Numbered from the stretch's first letter, positions 1 through 5,165 are shown. The stretch is DNA of 5,737 nt from an uncultured bacterium (GCA_903861235.1 CAIOTP010000053.1:1-5737); one strand, 5' to 3'. The notes: generated by a model from the letters alone, not told the origin. Numbers and translations are program-made.

Positions 1-453
1 AACAGGGTGGCGGCGATCCTGAGCCTGGTCCTGGTGCGCAACACCGGCATGGGCTGGGTCGATCCGGCCATCGCCCTCCTCATGGCGGGCTGGCTGGTCT
101 GGAACGGCTGGACGGTGGTCCGCGCCTCGCTGGGCAACCTGATGGACGAGCAGGACCAGGGGGATCGCACGCAGGTGGAGGCCATCCTGCAGCGGCATCG
201 CGAGGGCCGGCCACCCGTCATCTGCGGCTTCAGCCATGTGCGGAGCCGTCACAGCGGGCGGGAGCACCGGATCGAGTTCCATGTGCAGCTGCCCGCGGCC
301 ACCGACCTGCACACGGCGCACGAGATCTCCACGGAACTGGAGCGTGAGGTGGCGCAGGCGCTGGCCGGAAGTGCCATGGCTCATGCCGAGCCGTGCGTGG
401 ACCAGGTCTGTCCGCGGTGCCGCGGCACGCCGACCACGCCGGACGTTCGCTAG
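1..453 (+). CDS. Cation diffusion facilitator (CDF) metal transporter, 3' part
   Basis: This is the C-terminal part of a CDF-family exporter of divalent metals (Zn, Fe, Co or Mn) in the cytoplasmic membrane. The frame is open from base 1, so the 5' end lies outside the window and the GTG at 7 is probably not the real start. Numbering from that GTG, residues 1-10 end one helix, WVDP (17-20) opens the last helix, and NLMDE (44-48) leads into the cytoplasmic dimerisation domain. That domain keeps the family pattern: SHVRSRHSG, IEFH (H92), AHEIS (H105) and HAEP (H126, E128). These positions line up, from memory of E. coli YiiP, with its cytoplasmic zinc ligands. The transport-site D/HxxxD motifs would lie upstream and are not visible, so metal specificity cannot be judged. 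The tail carries C130, C135 and C138 (C-x4-C-x2-C), an unusual addition. The HEPN gene follows after 9 nt. Confidence 0.88.
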   Translation, partial: NRVAAILSLVLVRNTGMGWVDPAIALLMAGWLVWNGWTVVRASLGNLMDEQDQGDRTQVEAILQRHREGRPPVICGFSHVRSRHSGREHRIEFHVQLPAATDLHTAHEISTELEREVAQALAGSAMAHAEPCVDQVCPRCRGTPTTPDVR

Positions 454-462
454 ATTCCCGAC

Positions 463-1194
463 ATGGCTTCGCGCACCCGTCGTCCGCCGGCGACCGATTC
501 CTGGGGCGGAGCCCCGCTGGACATCGAGAGGATCCGCAAGCTTTGGAAGCCTCGCCGTGACGCCTACGCGCGGGCCCTGCTCTACGAACCGGTGCGCATC
601 CGCATCCATCGCGCGTTGACCTGGCTGGAGCACGCCCAGCGGTGCGATCCGTCGCGGGATCTCGACGCCCGTCTGGTGGCCCAGTGGGTGGCGCTCAACA
701 GCCTCTATGGTCGGTGGGACCCCCGAGCCGGTTCCCCGCGTGGGGACCGCGAATGCCTTCGTGAGTTCACCGATCAGATCCTGCTGCATGACCACGACGG
801 TCTGGTTCCCGCCGTGCTCCAGGCTCACGCGAAGCTGGCCGTGAGCCTCTTCGAGGATCGATACCTGTGCCGGCACTTCTGGGAGGAGCCGTCCTCGCCG
901 CGCGGTCGCGACCGCAATCGCGGTCCGCTCTTCGCGGCGGAGGCGGCCAAGGACCAGCTGCGCGAAGGTCGCCATGCCGCCGTGCTGGCACGCCTGCTCG
1001 ACCGCATCCACTTCGTCCGGAACCAGCTTGTCCATGGCGGCAGCACCTACGGCGGCCAGCTCAATCGGACGGCCGTGCGGCGAGCTTCCACCATGCTGGA
1101 GCACCTGCTCGCATGCTTCCTGCAGGTGCTCATGGAGCACGGCTACGTGGACGACTGGGGCGACCTCTGCTACCCGCCCATCGAGGAACGCTGA
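463..1194 (+). CDS. HEPN-family protein with R-x4-H (RNQLVH) motif
   Basis: This encodes a 243-residue soluble protein, basic at its N-terminus. Its C-terminal half matches a HEPN family common in bacteria. The visible marks are WVALNSLYG (75-83), RYLCRHFW (133-140), the HEPN signature RNQLVH (R186 to H191, R-x4-H) followed by GG, NRTAVRRA (201-208), and the closing DDWGDLCYPPI (230-240). The RNQLVHGG stretch with a later DWGxxxYPP is how I recognise the family, from memory. Many HEPN proteins are metal-independent RNases in which the Arg and His of this motif form the active site in a dimer, in toxin-antitoxin, abortive-infection or CRISPR settings. Others only bind nucleotides or RNA, so RNase activity here is an inference. 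No MNT nucleotidyltransferase or other antitoxin-like partner is next to it. The ATG lies 9 nt after the CDF stop with no clear Shine-Dalgarno sequence, consistent with read-through expression from the CDF transcript. Confidence 0.82.
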   Translation: MASRTRRPPATDSWGGAPLDIERIRKLWKPRRDAYARALLYEPVRIRIHRALTWLEHAQRCDPSRDLDARLVAQWVALNSLYGRWDPRAGSPRGDRECLREFTDQILLHDHDGLVPAVLQAHAKLAVSLFEDRYLCRHFWEEPSSPRGRDRNRGPLFAAEAAKDQLREGRHAAVLARLLDRIHFVRNQLVHGGSTYGGQLNRTAVRRASTMLEHLLACFLQVLMEHGYVDDWGDLCYPPIEER

Positions 1195-1199
1195 TCAGC
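1190..1199. other. 10-bp palindrome spanning both convergent stop codons
   Basis: GCTGATCAGC is a perfect palindrome. Its left TGA (1192-1194) stops the HEPN gene and its right TCA (1195-1197) is the TGA stop of dinB on the other strand, so the two genes abut with no spacer. There is no loop or T-run, so I do not call it a terminator. I see no other terminator between the two genes, so their transcripts may run into each other. Confidence 0.7.
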
Positions 1200-2418
1200 C
1201 GGCCTCGGGCCGGGGGTCCTCGGGACGGAGGTCGCGGCGATTGCGTCTTCCTTCCTGCCGGGCACCGGCGCGGTGAAGCGCCCCCGGACCGAACCGCGCC
1301 GCCGCAGCGTCCGCCACGGCGTCCACCGCCCGTTGACGCGACTCGCCCGGATCGGTGAACAGCGACGGCGCCTCGCTCCCGGGTGCATCCACCGAGACGC
1401 CGACCCCGAGGAGTCGCAGGGGGCCGGGGTTCTGGCGCAGCCATGCGTCGAGCAGTCCGGCCGCCTCGCGCCAGATCCGCAGCGTGGTGTCCGTCGGCTG
1501 CGGCAGCGTGATCTGGCGTGAGCGGGTCACGAAGTCCGGCGTCCGCAGCTTCAGGCTGATGCAGCGCGTCATGCCACCGTGCGCGCGAAGGCGCATGGCC
1601 ACGCGCTCGCACTGCTCCTGGAGCACCGCGCGAAGGGCTTCGGGATCCGCCAGGTCGCTGTCGAACGTCTCCTCGTGCCCCACACTCAGGGCCTCGCGTT
1701 CAGGGACCACGGGCCGATCGTCCACGCCCAGGGCCAGCAGTCTCCAGGCCGCGCCGCTTTCGCCGAGCATGGACCGGATCTCCGCTTCGCTGCGGCGTTG
1801 CAGATCGTGGAAGGTGTGCACCCCCATGGCGTGCAGTCGCGGCGCCGTCCGCGGCCCCACGCCCCACATCCGCTCGATGGGAAGGGGCGAGAGCGTCTCC
1901 ACCACACGCTCCGGTTCGATCACGGTCAGGCCGTCGGGCTTGTGCATGTCACTGGCGATCTTGGCCACGAACCGGCAGGGAGCCACGCCCACGCTCACGC
2001 TCAGGCCCAGCTCGTCCCGGGTGCGACGCCGGATCGAGGTGGCCATGGCCAGGCCGGGTCCGAGTCGTCGCTGCGACGCGGTGACATCCACGAACGCCTC
2101 GTCCACGCTGATGGCTTCGACCAGCGGATCGTGATCGGCGAGGATCCTCATGAAGGCCCGGCTCAGTTCCGCGTACCGATCGAAGCGCGGCGGCCGGACC
2201 ATGGCCGACGGGCACTGTCGCAGTGCCTGCTGCATGGGCATGGCGCTTCGGCAACCGAACCGGCGGGCTTCGTAACTGGCCGCAGCGACCACTCCGCGGC
2301 CTCCCGATCCACCGACCAGCACGGGCTTCCCACGAAGCGTCGGGTCGTCCAGCTGCTCCACGCTGGCGAAGAAGGCGTCGAGGTCGGCATGCAGGATGCA
2401 TCTGGACCAGGGGGTCAC
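1195..2418 (-). CDS. dinB: DNA polymerase IV (Y-family translesion polymerase)
   Basis: This encodes an error-prone Y-family polymerase that copies past damaged template bases. Numbering from the GTG at 2418 (407 aa), ILHADLDAFFASVEQ carries the first metal-binding aspartates (D12, D14) and the F17 steric gate. YEARRFGCRSAMP (49-61) is the finger-domain signature, and SVDEAF supplies catalytic D106 and E107. SVGVAPCRFVAKIASDMHKPDG (from 141) completes the palm, and GVGPRTAPRLHAMGV is the helix-hairpin-helix region at about 186-200. The little finger follows, with SVGHEETF and RLLGVGVSV. The tail has APSLF, a degenerate form of the QxxLF sliding-clamp motif without the Gln, and ends Arg-rich. 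No ATG precedes the catalytic motif. The frame is open to a TTG at 2508, with other candidates at 2463 (GTG) and 2439 (TTG). I chose the 2418 GTG because it gives the usual short N-terminus; none has a convincing Shine-Dalgarno sequence. No imuA, imuB or dnaE2 lies nearby. Confidence 0.93.
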   Translation of the reverse strand: MTPWSRCILHADLDAFFASVEQLDDPTLRGKPVLVGGSGGRGVVAAASYEARRFGCRSAMPMQQALRQCPSAMVRPPRFDRYAELSRAFMRILADHDPLVEAISVDEAFVDVTASQRRLGPGLAMATSIRRRTRDELGLSVSVGVAPCRFVAKIASDMHKPDGLTVIEPERVVETLSPLPIERMWGVGPRTAPRLHAMGVHTFHDLQRRSEAEIRSMLGESGAAWRLLALGVDDRPVVPEREALSVGHEETFDSDLADPEALRAVLQEQCERVAMRLRAHGGMTRCISLKLRTPDFVTRSRQITLPQPTDTTLRIWREAAGLLDAWLRQNPGPLRLLGVGVSVDAPGSEAPSLFTDPGESRQRAVDAVADAAAARFGPGALHRAGARQEGRRNRRDLRPEDPRPEAG

Positions 2419-2435
2419 CCCCGGATTCTGGCCTT

Positions 2436-2449
2436 CCAAGGACCCTTGG
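2436..2449. promoter_or_regulatory. Short palindrome near the dinB start
   Basis: CCAAGG-ac-CCTTGG is a perfect 6-bp inverted repeat with a 2-nt spacer. It lies 18 bp upstream of the preferred dinB GTG, or inside the reading frame if a more distal start is used. The same core reappears in the larger inverted repeat at 2551-2572. A repressor site is possible, but no known operator consensus (for example LexA) is recognised here. Confidence 0.3.
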
Positions 2450-2463
2450 GGGTCGATCTCCAC

Positions 2464-2513
2464 GAAATTTGGGGACTCGCTTGGTCCTGTTTCCCATTCT
2501 CCTTTCAAATTTC
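2464..2513. repeat. Inverted repeat GAAATTTG / CAAATTTC
   Basis: GAAATTTG (2464-2471) and CAAATTTC (2506-2513) are perfect inverted copies separated by 34 nt. They lie in a patch that is clearly more AT-rich than the flanking genes. Local AT-richness is typical of promoter DNA, and this lies upstream of the preferred dinB start. Because AAATTT is itself self-complementary, the pairing could be chance. Confidence 0.3.
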
Positions 2514-2515
2514 CC

Positions 2516-2543
2516 TTGACAAGAGCCGGAATTGGGCGAGATT
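2516..2543 (+). promoter_or_regulatory. Possible weak sigma-70-like promoter, rightward
   Basis: TTGACA (2516-2521) is a perfect -35 consensus hexamer. After 16 nt comes GAGATT (2538-2543), which keeps only the A2, A4 and T6 positions of a -10 box. If used, transcription would begin near 2550, just at the first hairpin of the structured segment, and run toward the cytochrome gene. The -10 is weak and planctomycete promoters often deviate from this model, so this is a suggestion only. Confidence 0.22.
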
Positions 2544-2550
2544 GCCTGTA

Positions 2551-2716
2551 CCAAGGGACAACCTTCCCTTGGGGAGTGTGGCCATCGGGCTGTCGGTGCC
2601 GACCGACCGCCCGAAGTGGGTTGTTTCATCGGCACCCAGTTCCCTGCTGGGCATTCAGCAAAAAAGGGCGTGGGCGCTCGGCATGCACCGGGCGACTCAC
2701 GCCCTTGCTGCTTTTT
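2551..2716 (+). ncRNA. Candidate structured RNA or 5' leader upstream of the cytochrome gene
   Basis: This non-coding stretch is packed with hairpins on the + strand. H1 pairs CCAAGGGA (2551-2558) with TCCCTTGG (2565-2572) across a 6-nt loop. H2 pairs TCGGGC (2585-2590) and GTCGGT (2592-2597) with ACCGAC (2602-2607) and GCCCGA (2609-2614), giving 12 pairs, one U-C mismatch and a GCCG tetraloop. H3 pairs CCCAG (2635-2639) with CTGGG (2647-2651). The segment ends in the terminator-like hairpin at 2656-2716. GGTGCCGA (2595-2602) can instead pair with TCGGCACC (2629-2636), which excludes H2 and H3. It could be a stand-alone small RNA or an attenuating leader for the gene starting at 2769. I do not recognise a known riboswitch, 6S, SRP or tmRNA. 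The reading direction is inferred from the T-run on the right side. Confidence 0.4.
2656..2716 (+). terminator. Long hairpin with T-run (Rho-independent-like, possibly bidirectional)
   Basis: AAGGGCGTGGG (2664-2674) pairs with CTCACGCCCTT (2696-2706), including one G-T pair. After a single bulged A (2695), CGCTCGG (2675-2681) pairs with CCGGGCG (2688-2694), closing the loop CATGCA. At the base CAGC (2656-2659) pairs with GCTG (2707-2710) across a 4-A bulge. CTTTTT (2711-2716) follows, giving an intrinsic-terminator shape for rightward transcripts. The A-run 2660-2665 gives a T6 tail for leftward transcripts too. No protein gene ends here: it sits between divergent genes, 52 nt before the cytochrome ATG. 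It therefore ends either a small RNA or an attenuated leader. Confidence 0.65.
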
Positions 2717-2768
2717 GGATCCGCAAGGGATCTTCGGGTGGTGTTCGCGCTCCTCGTAGGATGGCTTC

Positions 2769-3860
2769 ATGCTCATCGCTGATGGAGAAGCGTTCGGACC
2801 TGTCGCCTCGGCCTGGATCGAGTTCCTGGGGCACCTGCATCCGGTGGTGCTGCACTTTCCTCTGGCCTTGGTCATCGTCGGCGCCGTGGCCGTGATCTGG
2901 AACTGGCTCCGCGGCGAGGAGGGTGTGGGCGAGTTCGCCTTCCACTGCCTGTGGATCGGTGCCGCCATGGCGGTGGTGGCTTCGGTGAGCGGTTGGTTCT
3001 TCGCCGAGCATGAAGCCGGCGAGGAGGGACTGGAGTTGCACCGCTGGTTCGCCGTGGGTGCCACCGGTGCCGCGGTGCTGGTGGCGGGCCTGGCCACACT
3101 GGCCCGGACCGACGACCGCCCGGGTCTGGTGGCGATCACCCGGCTTGGTGCGTTGCTGACGGCGGCTTCGATGGCTTTCGCCGGACACCTCGGCGGCAAC
3201 ATGGTCTGGGGTGACGATGCCGTCACCAAGCCTCTGTGGGCCGCCATCAGGGCATCCTGGGGCGGCAGTGACGCGGCGGCCGCCAAGGCCGAGCCGTCGA
3301 AGCCCGCGGAACCTCCGAAGCCGGTCGCTCCGGCGAAGCCCGTCGAACCACCCAAGCCCGCGACCCCGGCCAAAGCCGTCGAACCCGCGAAGTCCGCGGC
3401 TGCGGCGAAGCCGACGGAACCCGCGAAGCCGGCCGAAGCGACCAAGCCCGTGGAGCCTGCGAAGCCCGCAGCACCTGCCGCCGACCCCAAGGCCGAGCGG
3501 CAGATCTCGCCGGGTGCGGTGGCGGACGAGGTGCCCAAGCCTGTGCCACCCAAGGAGCCGGTGAGCTACAAGAAGCACCTGCTGCCGCTGCTGAAGGACA
3601 AGTGCTTCGAGTGTCACAGTGGCGAGAAGCCCAAGGACGGCGTGGGATTCGATCACATGGAGGAGCTCATCAAGAGCGAGGGCAAGAAGGCGGTGATCTT
3701 CAAGGGCGATCCGGCGAAGAGCATCATGTTCACCACCGTCATGCGCCCGGATTCGAACAAGAAGCGCATGCCACCGCCCAAGACCGGCAAGCGGCTCACG
3801 CCCGAGCAGGCCGGCCTGATCGAGGCCTGGATCAAGGAAGGCGCCAAGCTGGACAACTGA
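2769..3860 (+). CDS. DUF2231-type membrane protein fused to a planctomycete-type c-type cytochrome domain
   Basis: This encodes a 363-aa membrane-anchored haem protein, probably an electron-transfer component facing the periplasm. Residues 1-150 hold four predicted helices (about 26-46, 57-78, 93-112, 122-142) with the DUF2231 pattern HPVVLHFPLAL (H24, H29), H91 and GHLGGNMVWG (H140). These histidines could bind haem b, which is an inference. Arginines lie in loops 1 and 3, and loop 2 is acidic, so the positive-inside rule puts both termini in the periplasm without a cleaved signal peptide. Residues 173-242 form a K/P/A/E-rich linker. Residues 267-363 are a compact mono-haem domain with CFECH (C279, C282, H283), a likely distal Met at M334 in RMPPP, and a closing LTPEQAGLIEAWIKEGA, as in planctomycete cytochrome c (PSC1) domains. 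AGGA at 2758-2761 sits 7 nt before the ATG. No DUF1549/DUF1553 partner or c-haem maturation gene is adjacent. Confidence 0.87.
   Translation: MLIADGEAFGPVASAWIEFLGHLHPVVLHFPLALVIVGAVAVIWNWLRGEEGVGEFAFHCLWIGAAMAVVASVSGWFFAEHEAGEEGLELHRWFAVGATGAAVLVAGLATLARTDDRPGLVAITRLGALLTAASMAFAGHLGGNMVWGDDAVTKPLWAAIRASWGGSDAAAAKAEPSKPAEPPKPVAPAKPVEPPKPATPAKAVEPAKSAAAAKPTEPAKPAEATKPVEPAKPAAPAADPKAERQISPGAVADEVPKPVPPKEPVSYKKHLLPLLKDKCFECHSGEKPKDGVGFDHMEELIKSEGKKAVIFKGDPAKSIMFTTVMRPDSNKKRMPPPKTGKRLTPEQAGLIEAWIKEGAKLDN
3285..3494 (+). repeat. Low-complexity repeat encoding a Pro/Ala/Lys linker
   Basis: Within the cytochrome gene this stretch encodes about 70 residues of degenerate repeats of the form (A/P)KPxEP(A/P), such as AKPVEPPKP and TKPVEPAKP. 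The protein pattern resembles TonB-like periplasm-spanning linkers, which are extended and rigid. It would hold the haem domain away from the membrane. The DNA copies are diverged rather than identical, but such tracts can change length by slippage. Confidence 0.7.
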
Positions 3861-3874
3861 GCCCGACGCTCAGT
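3856..3874. terminator. Hairpin over both convergent stop codons, possible shared terminator
   Basis: ACTGAGC (3856-3862) and GCTCAGT (3868-3874) form a perfect 7-bp stem with the 5-nt loop CCGAC. The stem contains the TGA of the cytochrome gene (3858-3860) and the reverse-strand stop of the MFS gene (3870-3872). There is no T-run on either side, so termination efficiency is doubtful. It is the only hairpin I see in the 9-nt gap between the two genes. Confidence 0.4.
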
Positions 3875-5108
3875 CGCCCAGCTCTGGTCGCGGCCGGATG
3901 CACAGCATGAGAAGGGCGGCCGCCACCGCCAGTGCGGCGAACACGGCGAAGATGCCGTCGAGCGGCACCTGGGCGTCCCGCAGGCGCCCGAAGCCCCAGT
4001 CCGCCAGCCCGCCGCAGCTGATGCTGACCAGATTCATCAGCCCGTATCCCGTGGCGCGGAGCTCGGGCCGGGCGATCTGACACAGGATGGGCATGTTGTT
4101 GCAGTCGAACAGGCCCCACCCCAGGCCAAAGAGCAGCAGGAAGCACACCGCCACGCAGAGCGTGGACGCGTTGCCCACGCCGAACAGCGCCGGTGCCAGC
4201 AGGGCGATTCCAAGGGCGCTGGTGAAGATGCGGCCGCGGTCGCTGCGGCGTCGCCACGCGTCGGCCATCCAGCCTCCCACGAGCACGCCCGCGATGGCGC
4301 CGCCGCTCAACCACACGGAAGCCGAGACGCCGGCCAGGCCCTGGGTGATCTTGAATCGCTGCTTCAGGATGGCGGGCATCCAGTCGCGCACTACCCAGCC
4401 CGGAAGGGCAGGCAGCGTGAAGCACGCCACCAGCAGCAGGAAGGGCACGCTGGTGAGCAGGTCACGCAGCGAGGCGAGCAGCGGCGGCCGGACCGGACTC
4501 CGTCCGGGCGTGGCCGCAGGTGGCGCCGGCAGGAGCATGGACAGCGGCAGCGCATAGAGCAGGCCTGTCAGACCCGCGGCGCGAAAGGCCCATCGCCAAC
4601 CCAGTGCGGGCGCATCCGCCGCGTAGCCGCCGAATCCCCCCAGCATGGTGCCCATGACGATCGCCATCTGGTGCAGGCCCACGGCGCGCGAGCGCGTGGT
4701 CGGTGCGTGGTGGTCGGTGATCAGCGCGAGCGCCGCAGGAATGTAGAAGGCTTCGCTGATGCCCATCAGGGTGCGGGTCCAGAGCAGTTCCTGATAGGTC
4801 GCGGCCGAGCCGGTGAACCAGGTGACGGCGCTCCAGGCCGCCAGACTGGCCACGATGGTCCCGCGGCGCCCGAAGCGGTCCGCCACCAGTCCACCGAGCG
4901 GGCTGAGGAACGCGTAGACCCACTTGAACTGGCCCAGCATGAGCCCCCAGTTGGCCTCGGTGCCCACGTCGGAGATGTCCTCCATGACGGAGAACTTCAT
5001 GGAAGCGAGCATCTGCCGGTCCAGATAGTTCAGCAGCGCCACCGGCCAGAGCAGCGCCACCGCGAGCCATGCGGCACGCCATGCCGTTGAAACAGGAAGG
5101 CCGGGCAT
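3870..5108 (-). CDS. MFS transporter (ACS / spinster-like type)
   Basis: This encodes a 412-residue inner-membrane secondary transporter with about 12 predicted helices (first about 12-31, last about 383-403) and a central cytoplasmic loop near 195-215. MFS motif A is clear between helices 2 and 3 (GGLVADRFGRR, 72-82), and a shortened copy, GGWMAD (278-283), follows helix 8. Helix 1 ends in NYLDRQ (27-32). Helix 4 has TRTLMGISEAFYIP (111-124), followed by TRSRAVGLHQM (138-148). This set is typical of sugar-acid or organic-anion symporters of the ACS and spinster-like branches, and planctomycetes carry many. The substrate cannot be read from the sequence, and no catabolic enzyme gene lies next to it. 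The ATG at 5108 gives a normal N-terminus but has no Shine-Dalgarno sequence and lies inside a strong hairpin. Later GTG codons at 5060 and 5042 would cut into helix 1. The dockerin-like gene lies 57 nt upstream on the same strand. Confidence 0.9.
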   Translation of the reverse strand: MPGLPVSTAWRAAWLAVALLWPVALLNYLDRQMLASMKFSVMEDISDVGTEANWGLMLGQFKWVYAFLSPLGGLVADRFGRRGTIVASLAAWSAVTWFTGSAATYQELLWTRTLMGISEAFYIPAALALITDHHAPTTRSRAVGLHQMAIVMGTMLGGFGGYAADAPALGWRWAFRAAGLTGLLYALPLSMLLPAPPAATPGRSPVRPPLLASLRDLLTSVPFLLLVACFTLPALPGWVVRDWMPAILKQRFKITQGLAGVSASVWLSGGAIAGVLVGGWMADAWRRRSDRGRIFTSALGIALLAPALFGVGNASTLCVAVCFLLLFGLGWGLFDCNNMPILCQIARPELRATGYGLMNLVSISCGGLADWGFGRLRDAQVPLDGIFAVFAALAVAAALLMLCIRPRPELGD

Positions 5109-5140
5109 GCCCGCGATTGTCGCAGAGGCACGCCCGGCCT
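5098..5140 (-). terminator. Strong hairpin between the dockerin-like and MFS genes, covering the MFS start codon
   Basis: AGGCCGGGC (5098-5106) pairs with GCCCGGCCT (5132-5140). After one A-C mismatch TGCC (5108-5111) pairs with GGCA (5127-5130), and further in GCGA (5113-5116) pairs with TCGC (5120-5123) across a 3-nt loop. That is 17 base pairs in 43 nt. Read leftward, it comes 25 nt after the dockerin-like stop and is followed by TTCCTGTTTC, a weakly T-rich tail, so it could end that transcript. The MFS start codon (5108-5106) lies in the stem. If the two genes are co-transcribed, the fold could instead limit MFS translation. Confidence 0.5.
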
Positions 5141-5165
5141 GCCGAAGCGTCGGTATGCGGCCGGT

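Noticed and set aside
530..540. GGATCCGCAAG occurs at 530-540 and again at 2717-2727, possible direct repeat or attachment site
   Set aside because: It is an 11-bp match, one copy inside a conserved gene, with no integrase, tRNA or other mobile feature. Coincidence is sufficient.
463..2418. HEPN plus dinB as a toxin-antitoxin or defence pair
   Set aside because: The genes are convergent rather than in an operon, DinB is a housekeeping translesion polymerase, and no antitoxin-like or nucleotidyltransferase gene is present.
2532..2782. Short + strand open frames in the dinB/cytochrome intergenic region
   Set aside because: They lack a ribosome binding site and any recognisable domain, and they run through the hairpins and T-run. 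The segment is better explained as RNA or regulatory DNA.
1579..2895. Long 438-codon open frame on the + strand opposite dinB
   Set aside because: It is antisense to the strongly supported dinB frame, reads as low-complexity His/Arg/Ala/Gly with no domain, and runs through the hairpin-rich intergenic region. Long shadow frames are expected at this GC content.
3285..3494. Repeated units in the cytochrome gene as a possible CRISPR or tandem-repeat locus
   Set aside because: The units are short, diverged, in frame and without spacers. They simply encode a Pro/Ala/Lys linker.
1949..3553. 534-codon open frame on the - strand spanning dinB, the intergenic region and the cytochrome gene
   Set aside because: Its repetitive Gly/Ala/Phe segment is the reverse-strand image of the Pro/Ala/Lys linker of the cytochrome gene, and the remainder overlaps dinB in another frame.
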